64,000 nucleotides of DNA from Xylocopa sonorina (lineage: Eukaryota > Arthropoda > Insecta > Hymenoptera > Apidae): the NCBI RefSeq assembly GCF_050948175.1, contig NC_135207.1, forward strand, positions 5,173,501-5,237,500, in the 5' to 3' direction. Below the pieces are notes generated by a model. It made no database searches and was not told the DNA's origin. It saw only the letters and a list, made by a program, of their open reading frames with translations. Shown one piece after another: positions 38,001 through 52,049 of the stretch. Numbering within the stretch: position 1 is the stretch's first letter; each line of letters starts with the position of its first letter. The position numbers and the translations under genes are program-made.

Positions 38001-38089
38001 ACTCTCCTCATACACGTTTCCAGCCCCCCCCCCCTCTCTCTCTCTCTATCCTTCTCTCACTCACTCTCTACTCTTCTAATTCCCTGCAG
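38001..38089 (+). repeat. Pyrimidine-rich tract with C11 and CT repeats, ending in a CAG
   Basis: The tract contains a C-run at 38024-38034 followed by CT repeats and continues to CCCTGCAG, with AG at 38088-38089. It resembles a strong + strand 3' splice site, but all three frames after it stop within a few codons. The neuroligin gene here is on the other strand, so I treat it as simple sequence. Confidence 0.6.
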
Positions 38090-41000
38090 CGGCAGATAAA
38101 TGAAGGCTGAATTAGTGCGCCGCTAAATGGTAGCGTCGGTTCGCGCACCTTCAAAAGCCGCACACGTACGGGGGCGGCGTTTTAATTAAATTTCATAATT
38201 AGCCGCGGCGTGTAAGACCGTTTACGAGGTTGGCCGCGCCTTAATCTCGCCACTCATCAGCCGTCATGCGCCGCGATGATCGCGCCTGTAAATCAGACCC
38301 GCGTACCGAACGATCTCAACAGCCGATTGCGGTGGAATCCCTGCTGAGACAGAAGCGCAGTCGATTAAACGCATCCACGGATAGTATGGATTCTCACGCA
38401 ATTAGACGACGCAGGATTTCAGTCAGAGTTCATTTCGAAAAGTTGCGCCAAAGACATCGAACGAATTGACCGATGTACTGTGTCCATTTTATACTGATTA
38501 CTGATTTATTTCTGTAAGAACAACGCTCGAATGACGCATCTCGCTTCTCGCGATTTCATTTGAGAGCACAAATATAAAGCAATGGTTTTATACGATGTGT
38601 AATACTGGTTTCGCTATTGGACGCGAAAAAAGCGATACAATATCGAGCCAGATACATTACTTCTCAGCGCATGTTGAACGGTTACACGTCGATCTCGTGT
38701 AAATTATGCACGACGAAAGATTTGCTGAAATACGTGCGCGTTACAAAGTTTCCAGGGTTGAAGGGGTAAAAATTGCCGCACGGCGAAGTAACCAGTTTAC
38801 CATCGAGTCGCAACAACTTGTACAACAGCCGATGAATCGATCGAACAGCCCGTGGCATCCTTTACCGGTAGCCGAACGGTCGTTTGCCAAGCCAGACCGT
38901 GGAGAAAACGCGAAATGTTGGCTGGGAAAATTAGCATAACAAGATTCCACGGTGCACGTAATGCGGCAACGCCACGGGCCTGCCGCAGATTTGCATGGTC
39001 CATTTAAATACAATTTCTTTTCCCTCGATCAAGAAATTACGTGAATACGCGAGCGGAACCACCTTTCTCTGCCCCCCCAACTCCCGCCCCCATGAGCCTC
39101 TCGTTGGAGATGTGTTGCGCGGTCGCAGCGTCGGGGGGGTGGATTAAAGGGGCTCGCATTAAAGCCGCCCTCCGAAGAAAAACCCGACGATTCACCGTCG
39201 ACCGTTCCGCTTTACGTTCCTTCGCCTTTTTCACGTCCCCGCGTCCCATGCTAATTAATTCTGCTTGTATATTAATCGCGCAGCCTTTCACGTCGGGCCG
39301 TTTGTGCACGGCGGACGACCCCGGTTTTCGCCCCGGCTAGTCAACCTCGTTTCCTTTTCTGTTTCTGTTTTCGCAAGAGGACCAATTTACGCGAGGGAAA
39401 GAGTTGCCTCGTTGTTCGAGCGGTCCTTTGTGACGGGACGGGGTTTTAATTAACAGCGGAATTACTGTTGCCTCGTGCACTCGCAGGAAATTGATTCGTC
39501 CTCATCGATGGGGACCAGAGAGACGGCTCCAAGGAGCTCGTTCGAGCGATGCTTAAAAATTGCTTTCAATTTTACGGGGCGCAGCTCGAGTCTGGCAAAG
39601 GACAGAGAAATTCGGGGACCAGTGGAGGAACCATTGAAAGAGGTCGTACGAGTTTAAGTAGAACTGGACTACGCTCGATCGGACGCGATATCAAAACGCT
39701 CTTTCGGCAATTTTAGTCGCCAACGCAGCGATGCAAAATATTCCCTCAAACGAGATACCTTTTCGCTGGTCGTATTGCTTAATGAAATCCAGAGATTATC
39801 TCGAATCGAGAGGAAATGGTTTCGCAACGAATCCAAGAAGTCTTTGGATTTGTCCACCGCTGAAAGTAAACGACACTGTCTGATGAGAACCCATGTGATC
39901 CAGCTGAACCGTGAGGGCAGCTTTTCCATCAGACATTTGTGTTGTTTCTCAAGACCGTAATCGGTAATCGATGAACGAATCCAAGAGAAATGTCGTGAAA
40001 AATAGAAATCGACAGATGGATTCTTCGAAACAAATGTCCGCAACGTGTCGGCTCGTGCGTGTGTACATAGGTAAGTTTTCGGGCGCTGAAGCGATCAGCA
40101 AACACGTATCGCGTCGGCGAGTACGTGTAAATACCGTAAATGGTACAAATAAGTGGGTGGAAACGGAATCGAACCGGACAACTTCGCCAAGATGCAGCTT
40201 CGATGGATCGGCGTTTGCGCACACAAGCGCGCGCTCACCCTTGATGGACCAACCTGAGATTCTCGGCCCACCACCTTGACGGGGATGCAAATGCACCGCT
40301 GAGGCTTGTTTTTTCAACTGGTTCTGAGACGCTTACCGAGCGATTTGTAAGGGATAGCGGAGAGTAAGGTGACGTCGTTGAAGGCAAAGAGGATTGCACT
40401 TCCTGGATCCTGTGATATTTCACGTACAACGAGAGTGAGTGCGCGCCTTACAAAAACGAGATTCGATTTTATATTTTTGTCAGATATCGCTGACAATGAG
40501 ATCCGTGTAACAATGAAATTTTTTTCATCAATTTCCTGCAAAGTGTCCGTTCACTTTTAATTCTTCCTGGAACTAGTATTTCGAGAAGTGGAATCGAGAA
40601 ATTTTTACAAAGAGTCTCAATAGTGCGCTGGACTAAAAGAGAAAAAAAAGTTAATATCGAAGTGATATTAAAAAAGATCGGCGAACAGTTAATTCGGAAA
40701 TAATGAAAAAATTCGTTAAAACAATTCAGTCGCTGCTAGGAAGGTCCAAGTTCCATGCGGGATACAAAAAAATCGATGGTACGCGGGGCGTGAAAACAAG
40801 CTGGCTAAAGGGATGAATCGCAATGACGGAGAGCAGGGTGGGGGGAAGGGTGATCAGGTGAATTCCACGGGTGCAAAACGATTTATGGGAAGCGAATACC
40901 CGGCTGTAAAATAACACTTCCCATTCAAATCGGCAAATTAATGGTCGTTTTCATGGATTCTTTGTTTGCGACAATGGCTCGCTGCTAGGTTATTATTCTG

Positions 41001-42640
41001 AAATAGTAGTACGAGCTGGCGCAGAATCCAGAGAACGTACGTGGCTGGCTCTCGCCGACAACTTTTTTCTGCCCGCGCCGCGGAACTTCAATTAGAAACA
41101 GGCTTTCCTTGCGGAAAGGACGGATGCTTCGGTAACCGCGTATCCGTGACCTTCTCTCCTGCTATTTTAATGGGATCCTGAATACTTGCCGACTACAAAT
41201 TGCGGAAGACGCAAAAAGCTTCGACCGTAGGGTCAAGTTGACGCAGCGAAATTATCTGAATACCATGTACACGTATATCTACCTCGATCAGACTTGGATT
41301 AAACGGTTCAGCAAAAAGCAAATACTTCGTTTCGAACGATACAGCTGCCTCGTGACGCGTGTATCAAACGCGTCGACGAAGGCACGCTCATTTCTGAGTC
41401 GAGCTCCAATATTCGAGGAAAAGAAAAGGACTCTCTCCACCCGTTTCAATTTTCCTACCCCCTTTGCATCTATAAATTAATCCGTGTCAGCCATTTAGAC
41501 GCACGGAAATGCATCGAGGACTCCTTTTACAGCGGCGGGGCATCGATGAAAGCCCGTCGAAGAATCGACGTGCATTTCTGTCGTTCGAAAAGGCCCCGTC
41601 GCAGTCGTCGGGTACAAAGGACCGTGTCGTCGAAATGAAAACGCGAGGAACGGGAGGCAAGGTACGCGATATGCTCGACGTGCCTGGCCTAATCCCCGAT
41701 CTTTCCCTAATAACGATCTCTCAAGGCTGTCAGCGTCCCGAATATTCCAGGGCAAGCATTTAGCGTGAATTATCCGTTCCCGGATATCCGTTGGATCCTC
41801 GAGCGAGCGCGCAAGATCGTGCCGTGGAAAAAGCACGACTCGTCCGAGAGACGACCTTTTGCGAAATGTAAACACGTGGCCCATTCGTTTTTCTCTTAAC
41901 AGTTAGATACATTCGCGTGGCAGCCATTTCACGGAGAAATTCCGGCATATCTCTCGACGAAATAAAATACAGCAAATACAGGAGATACGGGATGTAAAGA
42001 AATTTCTGGTCCGAAATGAAAAGCAGCGCGGATACTCGTGGAAAACGGCAAGAATTCCTTCGGTTATAGCCGAAGGACGAATCGATAAACGCATCCTTAC
42101 AGTTATCGTACCGCGAGGGAACCGTTCACGCGCTAGTTACATTCGAAATGCTCCCAGAAATTTACTTTGCACACACGTACCATCTGGTATCTCTATTAAT
42201 ACAGCTGACCTGTCACTGGACTGCGGATTTTCATGCGCGCGTGCATATTTCTCCATCGAGAACAAATAGAAGTTTAAAATCAATACGAAAATTTGTTTTG
42301 CTATTAGGAAGTTATCGTATTTTTTTTTCCCCTCTCGTTCACGTAGTTCATATATTTCACGCGCTCTATATATTTTCGTACGCTCCGTGTGTACACCGTG
42401 TCACGCGTACCGAGCTTATCAATGTTAACCCAATAGCTCTTCTATCTTCGATTGTTCCTCTTAAGCAGGAAGCAACCGTGCTACCCTTGAAAACGAACGA
42501 ACACACTCCCATGAATTTCTCCGCGTGTTGCATTCGCATAAACATCCGCGATTCTCCGATCGCGGTTCTCCGTGTCCAGTCACACGCAGCGAGCCGTGGC
42601 AATAAACACGCGAGATGCTGAAGAGGGAACGTCGCTCCTT

Positions 42641-42642
42641 AC
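42641..42642 (-). other. 5' splice site of neuroligin A exon 1
   Basis: Read on the - strand, the exon end is CAAG followed by GTAAGG, a near-consensus donor. The codon is cut after its first base (phase 1), the same phase as the donor ending neuroligin B exon 2. Confidence 0.92.
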
Positions 42643-43030
42643 CTTGAACCGGCGCGTAAATGTTTAGGTAGAGGCAATCCTCGCTCTGGTTCTTCAGGTA
42701 GGGCAGCAGCCGCCTGAGATACTCGACCCTGCCCTTGGGCATTTTGTCAGTGAGCTCGGGCAGCCTCTGCGGGCAGACGGGCCCGAACTTGTCCGCCACT
42801 TTGACGCCGTGCCAGAGCGCGCCGCTGACAGGCGGCATGAAACGCAACGAGCCGATCGGCGGTGACGCGTACGGAACGCCGCGGAACACCTCGACGCCCT
42901 CGAGGTGCCGATCGAGGGTCACGATAACGCCCGACAGTTCCCCGTACTTTGTCCTGACGATCCTCGAGCTGAGCTCGGCGCTGGCACTCGCCAGTATTAG
43001 GCCGAGCACCGCCAGGATCGACGACGTCAT
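42643..43030 (-). CDS. Neuroligin A, first coding exon (partial gene)
   Basis: Neuroligins are type I membrane adhesion proteins of the postsynaptic membrane that bind neurexins. This exon gives 129 codons plus one base. Residues 1-18 form a signal peptide with a hydrophobic core (ILAVLGLILA). The cholinesterase-like fold then starts with VRTKYGELSG, then GVPYASPPIGSLRF (51-64), the first disulphide Cys in GPVCPQ (86), and EDCLYLNIYAP (117-127), which fits carboxylesterase type-B signature 2. NQS (114-116) is a possible N-glycosylation site. The ATG has A at -3. The exon ends in a GTAAGG donor, phase 1. The remaining exons lie to the left and outside the window or unrecognised. Unlike neuroligin B, it has no intron before VPYA. 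The family is certain from these motifs; the paralogue number is not resolved. Confidence 0.93.
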
Positions 43031-43731
43031 CTTCGTTCGCGCCTATGATAACCCGTCTCCACGCCTGCAACCCCCTTACGAGCTACCACTCGTCCCCCGT
43101 AGACAGTATCATTTTCTTCCTTCACCACCTCTGAAACCGGTTCTAGCCGCCCCCGGAAGCTGGAACACGCGCGATCGCGCCCACCTCGCCGCCACGAGGG
43201 TCGGATGCGCGTTCAGGATGCATCAGTAGGCGATCGGCTTCGAGACGAGTTTCAAACTGTTCGATTCAGGTATGCGAGCAGTTCTCGCGATTTTTTTTAG
43301 TGTGTCAACACTAGTTCCTCGTCATCCTCGAGCCTCACGAGCGTACGTTTCGCGTAGTTATAGGCGAGAGTCGATCCAGCATTAGCAGGAGGGTGCTATT
43401 CGTCGAGATACCCGGCTCGAACTTAGTTCCTCGCCGCGTTTCACGCTGTTTGTCTAGACTCCGCTCGGAAAACCTGCTGACGGCGCTCCGCGAGCAGTCA
43501 ACACGCGGTAAACATTCCCGAGTCAGCGTTCTGGAAGGTAAATACTGCGACAGTTCGCAGCAGCGGCTCGCCGTTCTCCCTCAGGTTAATCGAGGCGCAG
43601 CTTTTTCGACAGCCGTCTCGAGGACGGTCGGTTTGACAGGAGGGCGGCGGATCGAGTTCCCGACTGCGATGCTCGTTGCACGTAGGCGGTGCTCGGGACC
43701 ATTTCCTTCTCGAGCCTTCCTTTCCAGGTAT

Positions 43732-43851
43732 TTACAAGAAGACGATCTCGTTCTTGATGGCATGCTTGATGTGGCGATACAGATAGAAAGCGCCAGCCCT
43801 TATGATGCCCAAGAGGAAGCCGCGGCAGCGATGTTTACCGGTTCGCTTCAT
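43732..43851 (-). CDS. Small ORF, 39 aa, unidentified
   Basis: An ATG-to-TAA frame of 39 codons on the - strand, about 700 bp upstream of the neuroligin A start and in its orientation. The predicted peptide is basic at the N-terminus (MKRTGKHRCRG), hydrophobic in the middle (FLLGIIRAGAFYLY), and ends with an amphipathic stretch. Most codons end in C or G, more than expected of surrounding non-coding DNA. The frame remains open upstream for about 23 more codons without another ATG. It could be a micropeptide, an upstream ORF in the neuroligin A leader, the last exon of an unseen gene, or chance. I do not recognise it. The opposite strand is also open, which weakens the case. Confidence 0.25.
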   Translation of the reverse strand: MKRTGKHRCRGFLLGIIRAGAFYLYRHIKHAIKNEIVFL

Positions 43852-46800
43852 CCTTGCGAACCAGCTCGCCAGAGCGGATAGGGGTAGCAAGGCACCGGAT
43901 GCCGTGGGATTGCGCCCACCGTTTTACCGCTGCTCTCCACGAGATCCTCTCCCCTTCTCTTTTCTTCTACCCCTCTCTCGTTTCGTTTGGACGGACCGAA
44001 GTTTCTTAAACGGCTCGTTTCCGCTCTCACGCGGACATGATCCAGCCCCTCTCGCTCTACACCTGTCTATCGCGAAATTACGCAACCAGGACGAGCGTAG
44101 CCTGACGCAGGGGTGAGTCTCTATTCTATCCAAGGATCCAGTCTGTACGCGAGCATACCGGTGACTCGAGCAACATCGACGAACCACCATCCAAAGATGC
44201 GGGACACCGATCGATCACTGGTGGCTGACAAAAAATCCACCGCCAGTCGAATCACTGTCACGCTACGTGTCCCTCCATTGTGTCCCATCCAACGGATCGC
44301 CTCTGGTAGACGACTTCCGTCCCACCGTTCGCCCCTGTATCAGCGCTGGTCGACGTACTCCTAACGACGCGATGGACCAATTGTACTCGCGAGCATACGG
44401 TGTGGTACGAAGCAACGCGTCCCTCGTTTACGTACGGGCGGCCACGGACGTATTATGTCGCGCGGATCCCACGCAACCGCCTTGGAACCGCTCGCAGCAG
44501 GCCTCAGGATGGCACACGCGGCGACACTGGACCGGGAACACTCTTCTATTCACGCACTGCACACTTTCAGATGTCACACGGGTTACCCCTCGTCACGTGG
44601 ACAACCGCGCGACGCGATCCTGATCCCGCGGATAGATCGGTTCGGATCGCGCACTGAAGGGAACAGGTCGCGGTGACGCGGACGCGGAACGCGTTAGACC
44701 AGAGGAGCCGATCTTTCCGTTACTTGAACCTCGGACAGACTGGCGTCAGGCGAGTAAGCTCCAATGAAGCTGCGCAGGCGTCGCGCAAAGCTTCCCACAC
44801 CGTTCTGGAGATGGGCGGAAATCCGCGAACGCGTCGATACAGTAGGGCGGATCGATGTCGTGCCGGGGATCCTGGTTCGAGTCTCAGGTTCCCAGCCAGT
44901 CTGACTATGGACTGCGGATGGTCTGATTCTACTGTGAGGTGACGCGCGAGAAATGTGGTACCAATTTGAACGATTTGTTGAACGGACTTTTGGGTTTAAT
45001 GTTACGATTTTGTTCTTATCGAGAGGATTGTTAAAAATTTTGTAGAGATATCGAAGGAATTAACTGGTCTTACGCGTGACAAGCAAACGATTCGTTACCG
45101 AATGTAATCCACTAATCCTGTAAACGGATGACTGTAACAATTTTTTGGAAATTGATCTGAAAGGGTGGAGAGTGATGGATAAAAACCGATCGCCGCTCGT
45201 GACGTAAATCTTGCACGCCCCTCGCAATAAGATTGACCAAACGCGTATCGGATTTCGCACTGCGTTGCAGTTATAATCACATTTGCATTGATGCGATCCT
45301 TTTGACAAGTCGAACGAGGATAACTGGATCCATTTAGCAGTTACCAAACAAAACCTGATACCTCGTGTACACTCTCGTTGATTATGTTGTAAACAAGTCC
45401 TTATAGTGCTCTATGACCCGCGAACCATTTCGGCTCCGCTTGCATCCATTTTCGATGAAGTTAACGCGCGTCGGACTTTATTGCTGAAATTTTTCCCGAT
45501 ATTTTCCAAAAATCGAAATTCGAGAGTAACCCGCGCACGATTCTCCCTCCTCGCCACCCGTCCCTCGTCCCTCTTATCGTTCTATACCTCTCGACGGTGG
45601 ACGCGAAATTACCGAATACAGGACGAACCGAAACGAAAGAAAGATCGATTGCCACGTAGACAGGCAGACGTTTAATGCGACGGAACAATGGCTATCTCTT
45701 GTTAACGACGTAACGTCGAACGTGTATCGACAACAGGCAGCTTTAGTGCTTTCAATCTCTCTGGCTCTGCCTAATAATAGATCCGCGCACGCACGTTACC
45801 AAAATGCACCGTTCGATATCAACAGCGCGGAACTGCACACCAGCTTATCGTTAATTTTTAAACGCCAACGGTGTACCCGCGCCACGTGAAATGTTAATCT
45901 TTGTCCGGAATAGAGAACGACACCGAAACAAGGAAGAGAGTTCGACAACTCGACGAACGTTCCACCAATTTTTACAGTTCCAGGCTCGTTTTCGTCGCAT
46001 CGTCAACAAGCATGCGAAATAGTTTATCGAAGCGAATATTCCCGGATAAGCCTTCCTGTGGTTCGTTTCCAATACGAGACCGCGTCGACAACTCGATGGG
46101 GCACGTGTACATTATTGGTTCTCGTAGATCACGTTGTTACGCGGATCGTCTCGAAGTAGAAAAAAAAAAAAGGAAGAAATAGTGAAGCTGCGCGTGGTAA
46201 AATTGGAATATTAGTCGACCAGCCAGCTAGCCCCAGCCGGCGAAGGGAGAAACTTTTTAACGAGAATTTTAGAGAAGAATGACTGCTAGAAGCGCGCTCG
46301 GTTTCCCCGTGAAGTTTCCGCGATGCACAACACCACCTCGTCTTCATAGTTTAGCCCCGCTAGTTATCCTCGTTAACAAACTTCGACGCACGCTAAGCCC
46401 CTCCTTTTTAAAAACAGAATGTCCCAGGCCCTTTTTGCGCGGGGACACGTGTCGAATTGGATGGCGATGTAGACCGGCCATACACGTACCACCCTCGCGC
46501 CGTTACGTTATTCATGCCTCCTCGGGTAGGAAACGATCCCTGAACTAGTGGAACCCTGCGCAAGAAATTCCACGGTCCACTCACTCCGCTCTAGCATAAT
46601 TAATTCCCCCCGCGTTGTACGTTAAACAAAACTTGTTAATGACGCTCGTATTTCACCAGCTCGATGTTACAACGGGGATCGGTATATTTTGGTAACTGTT
46701 GCAATTCGAGTGGAACCAGTAAAAAATGTAGAATCCTCGCTGAATTATATTAATCCTGCAAGCATCTGTTTGTTCTAAATTCGTTACAAAAACAGATTCT

Positions 46801-49800
46801 GTCAGGGTGAATAACAAAAAAGAGAAAAAAGTAAAAGAGTACGAAGAAGGAATTGATCCAATAACCGTGAGAAATGCGAAAGTGGATCAATTACGGTCTA
46901 ACTCTAGCGAGTCTGTTAGTCGTCCGAATGCAGCCTGTTAAAATGTTATCGTGGAAACATAGGCTGCCCGTACGATGCAGTTTGCTTAACGCCGAGATAA
47001 CAAGGCCGTGAGTGGCTGTCGGACGAGCCTTCATGAATTACCGACTTAATTCTTCCGGGCACGAAGACGCGGAATGCATTTAACATCGTTTCTCCGGCGC
47101 AGGGCGGTCTGGCGCGTCAACTTTGCCAACGCTATTAACTCGTATCCTAAGGCCAACGGCAGCCCTCTCCGGTTGCTACTCCTAATCACAGAGGCGTTGC
47201 AAGCTCGCGTATCGTCGCCCGTCGAAAACAGTGCGTAATTCAATCAGGCGTCTGCTTCGAGAGTGGTTACTCGAGGGTGGTTCGGTTTTTACTGGGCTCG
47301 CTACGTAACGCGACGAGGATAATGACATCTGCCACGAGTTGTTCGTCGTTAAGCTTGTTGGTAAGCGGTTTCGCATCGACTGGGACGTTGGAATCGCTGG
47401 CAGATTATTTTCCATGCAACTCTCTGGTAACATTTCACCCCATGGTTCCCACGTCCATCGTAATAAATTTGATACTGTACACTCGATCCTCTCCATGCGT
47501 GGCACTCTGTTCTCGCGTCATTTAAAAATCGTTGCTGCTATAAAGAGTCGACTCTTGACCACTGGTTCGCGATGTCTTACGATTCAAGAGAAGAAGATAC
47601 GCGTCTTTTGTCGATGACAGAGAGCGTTCCAGCTTGAATCGTTCGCAATCAACTTTGAACGTGTAGCTTTTTCAGAATAAGCCTGATTAGGCTCGCTTGT
47701 GGACTGTTTACATTAATCCCATCCGGTGACACGGTAACGAATTGAAAGGTTCGCGTGTCTGGGCCGAGCCCTTTCACGTCGATTAGCGAGCAACGCCGTC
47801 ATAGAGGCCGCTCAAAGCCGGGGACACGGTTTTTACGGACGTCGCGCGAATGGATGTCGCATGAAAGACATACAACGGGCTGGAACGTGCGCCATTTCCG
47901 AGATTGCGATCCACAGCGGCACACCGGCCGACCCAGATCAACGAAAATTGCAACGAACGATGCGCCGCGGTGCCCTGTCTCACCTCCGCGCCAGATTTAT
48001 TAGCTAATTATGAACGGGACGCGATCGATGCTGCCCGATATCGCGTGTTTGTTTATGAACCGAACTAGTTAATGGAACCGTAGCGTCACGAAGGATTTAG
48101 CCAGCGTTTCAATTTTAATTCTGTCTTCAGAGCCGTGACTTGGCGTGCAGTCGCACTTTCAGAGCACAATTTGCATACAAACGCTGTGGTAAGAAACTCA
48201 TACGTGTCATTAATCATCCATTCAACTCCTCGTATTAAAGCTGTACACTTAGATGAGCGATCAAGAGCAGCGGAAAGAAGATAAAAAATTTTCTGTTGAC
48301 GATACAGTATGAAATAACGAGTGTATCGTGGCGTTAGAGCACAAGGTGGATTCGAATCCATAAGATGCACTTATGCTTTGTTCGTTAACGGACGTCTACT
48401 CGACAGACGTTGCGCGCAGGAGAAAGAGAACAGAGCGAGCCGAAGAAGGATTTATCCGAACGAGTTTCACTCCAGGCTATCGTGACCTTTCTACAAGGAT
48501 AAAGGGCCTGTCCTACAAACGGACAGTTCTTTACGAGAGCTCTCAGTTCTTGATTCAGCTGTTTCACAGCTTCCCGGATCGATAGCGGGTTTCAACCATC
48601 TTCAATCCTATTCGTCGCCGTGGCCGCTCTCGCGATGATTAATAAAATTTCATATAAGCCTGAGAAGCGTTCGACTATCGTCTCGATGAACGCGGTAGCC
48701 CGTGGTGGAGAAGATCGCGAGGAGAACCGCCGCTCTTGATCGATACGACACTTCGTTTGTTCCATTTCCGACGAGCGAACCCCTCGACGAACGATTCGCA
48801 GCGCGGCGGCTACGCGACGTTCTAAGCGCTCAGAGTTTGTTTCCGGTCCCGAACGGAAATCATAAAAGTTTCGCAGCAATTTATCGACTGCCGTGGAAAC
48901 TGGCGAGGAAAGATAGATCGAGTCTATTGTCGCGCGTGCTCGCTTCGCGATCGTACCTGCCAGCCTCGCCAGTGTCCGTCCATCACCGATTTTTCTGCCA
49001 GTCGAACGGTAGCTGCCCTTAACGGGAGGAGCATAAATTAATTTCGCCGCGCGCGCTCAATCAGACCGCGTCTCCTGGCTGTCTCGTAAATTTCTTGACG
49101 TTCAGTAGGCCACGCGGAGGAAACGCGTTCTCGAAACGCGGTCCCACTTTCCGAAGCCAGTTTATCGTCGTCACGTCCACCGTTTCGTTGCGACCTCGAG
49201 TCGCGAGCGAGCGAAAATATCGAACGAAACAGCCATTTCCGTAGCGCAGTATCTTCCGCTACGTTTCTGTGACCAGCGCTCGCCAGCTCAGACGCGGAAG
49301 AATTTCATCATCCGCGGGGCAGTTTAAAATTTCGCCTCGATCTAAAATCGCAAAACGATCGGAGAATCCGGGGCCCCTGGTCGAGGCTCGAGCGAATAGA
49401 AAGACGAAGGGGCTCCCGCCAGCGAAAGAAACTTCGTTTTCGTCGGATTCAATCGCGGATTCGCTGAGAACGCGTTCACGGATCCGGCGCTCGGTGAAAT
49501 TTCTCCCCTTTGACAGGATTCCGCGCGTAGACGGGGCTAAACGGAATTTGGCCAGGCGGAAAACTAATTACAGAACGGATTGAAGGATCGGGATTACGGT
49601 TTTCTTGGGGAACGCGCGAGGACGCGGGAATGTTTTGCGCCCTTCGCCCATTACTCGCCGCGAACGCTCGAACCGTGAACGCAAAGCCGCGTGACGGGTA
49701 ACCGGCCTCCAGATGGAAGGTTCGACAAGTTAGAAAACCCGTCGCGGACCGTGATTGGCTTCGACGGGATCTTCGTAACGATCGCGAGTACAAACTTTCG

Positions 49801-52027
49801 CGCATCCCTAGATAATATCCGCGCAATCCATCAAAATCCTGCGAGACAGTTGCCGCATCTCGCGGTCGTTTTCCCTCTGATCAAAATTTGTCTTCGTCTT
49901 GCTCCGCGGACAGATTAAATTCGATGCGAGCGAACGAACCAACAGCCACGATTTTGTCGCCGTGTTTGCTCTTGATGAGAATTTTGTAAAATATCCGCCG
50001 AGAACAAGATTGAAAGCGGCACCGTGTCCCCTCCATTCGTTTTATCCGAACATATTTCGTAAACGTCGACAGGAACGACGCTCTTGTCCTTTACACCAGC
50101 GTTTCCCTCAAAACGATTTCCCCTCGAGTCACCCTTAACTTATGAAAACACTCTCAGGACCCCGCCCTCTGTTGATAATATCAGCGTATCATCCTAAACG
50201 AGGCTTCTTTCTCCCAGCCTTTGCCTCTATTTTCTCGTTCACGACGCGTCTGCTTACGTTCTTGCGTAATTTTCAGCCGTAATCGCAAAGAATATTCCTA
50301 ATACACAGGTGTACCTTCGATTGACGTTCGTTAGAAACGATTCGCAGTAAGTTTGCTCGCTATCTGAGACACGCGCGAACGAAAGTGGAACTCTATTTCG
50401 CGGAGACTCAAACGGATGAGAAGGAAGAGACGGTTAACATCGAAACCATTATCGCGGACTGCCACTGGATAGTTGTACGGACGAATAATACGAGCGGATC
50501 CGGCTAATCCTGGAAAAATCCGCCGTGAATGAAAACCTTTCTTCTTCCTTCCATCTTCCATTCGATACTACCTGTTACGTATACGGCTTTCACTATTTCT
50601 ACCCAGTTATCGAGCCTCGACTTGTACGTACGCGCCGCTGCTGATGAAAGGCTGGCCCGATACAAATCACGATTGCTGGAACCTTTCTGGATCCACGGTA
50701 CACCGTACGAACGTTGAAGAACGTTTTCAACGCGCTACAATGATCTCTCGTCCTTTCAAATTTCATTTAAAGAGTGTCTCACTCTCGTACTTCTTCTATG
50801 TACGCTTGGCTCCTCGTGATTCTGATTTCTCTGAACGTTTTCAGGTTTCGAACGATCGTTCGAAGGAGCAGCGTCGACGAAGATGAGATTTAATCGCTGA
50901 TCATTTGGCAGAAAATGATATCGACAAAATGGTAAACAAGAACGTAAAGAATCGTCGACTGGAAAACCTCTCTCGCCAAGCGACAGAGAATAATGCAACA
51001 CCTGTAAAACGCTCTCAGGATTATCCGCGGTAGAGCGGCGCGAGCGTGGAATAAGAACAACCGAGGACACCTGTGCAACTTGAGCAACGTACATGAACAT
51101 CAGGCACGTTGAAACGGTGGTTGCCAGAGAGAAACGTGGCCGCGACAGGAGCGTACAGAGTCCGGCTAATCCATGAAAAATTTCTTGTAAATCGACAATC
51201 CACCCGTCGTCCGTCTTCTCTCCCTTCCGGTTGCGCTTCGAATGGACACGTCGGTTCTTTGTCGACGAGGCAATCTGTTGTACGTTGCCAGCGAGTGCTC
51301 CCCAACCGCGCTGCGTGGTGCAATTTTTTAGTCGCGCCCAGAATTTCTCGCTGGCTGGAATTTTCCGCCGCGGGACGGGTAATTAAAAGAAGAACCGAGG
51401 CAAACAATGATATTTAAACACAGACGAGCACGCGTTCGATTTCATCGGGCCCGGTAGAGACGCGTCGATTGTCCGTTGGGCGAGCTTCAATCAACCTCAA
51501 AATTCAACTAGTTCGATCCTGTCGTTGCGTGGGTTCACCATCGATTGGCTAGATGAAACGCGATTACCTGACGTACGCCTGTTGTACCTCTGATCACACG
51601 GACCTTGAAATCCTATCAGTTGCGGGTTTTTGGCTGATTCGCCAGACCAATCGGAATTGTTTTAATGGTCGGCTTGCGTGCGCGTTTTAACCTGATAGAC
51701 TTTCAGCAAATATCATCGACAATTTCACGGGCTGAAATCATCGGATGTTTCCTATTGTTTACGCGAAATATTATTATATATACTCGTTCGAAAGTTTATC
51801 GACGAGTTAACCGGCCAGTAGTAACGAAACTTTCGGCCTGATAATTGTTTCATCGAAACGGGCGAACTTTAATTGTTGATCCGGTATGAATTTTCGCGAG
51901 CAGAGAAATCCACGGGAGGCTGTATAATCCACTTCCTGCCAAAAGGTGGATATTAACGTCGGAGGACCCGTGTAACTTTCGGTATTACGAACAGATTACA
52001 TTCTCTATCTCGAACACGATACGCCGG

Positions 52028-52049
52028 ATTTAAATGAAATTTAAATGAA
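52028..52049. repeat. Two-copy 11-bp tandem repeat
   Basis: ATTTAAATGAA is repeated twice head to tail in AT-rich non-coding DNA. Confidence 0.85.

Larger units (their letters stand above)
37417..42642. other. Non-coding DNA, probably intron of neuroligin A
   Basis: This lies immediately downstream (leftwards) of the neuroligin A first-coding-exon donor, so at least its right end is intron of that gene. I found no exon carrying the next neuroligin segment (the FxHG / GxNYRLG region). It contains a pyrimidine-rich stretch near 38,001-38,089 and G-rich sequence near 40,835-40,850, and otherwise nothing recognisable. Confidence 0.65.

Noticed and set aside
48330..48370. tRNA-like T-arm (GATTCGAATCC)
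   Set aside because: The stem does not pair correctly around the loop, and no acceptor, D or anticodon arm can be fitted. The same holds for similar words near 26,095 and 44,870.
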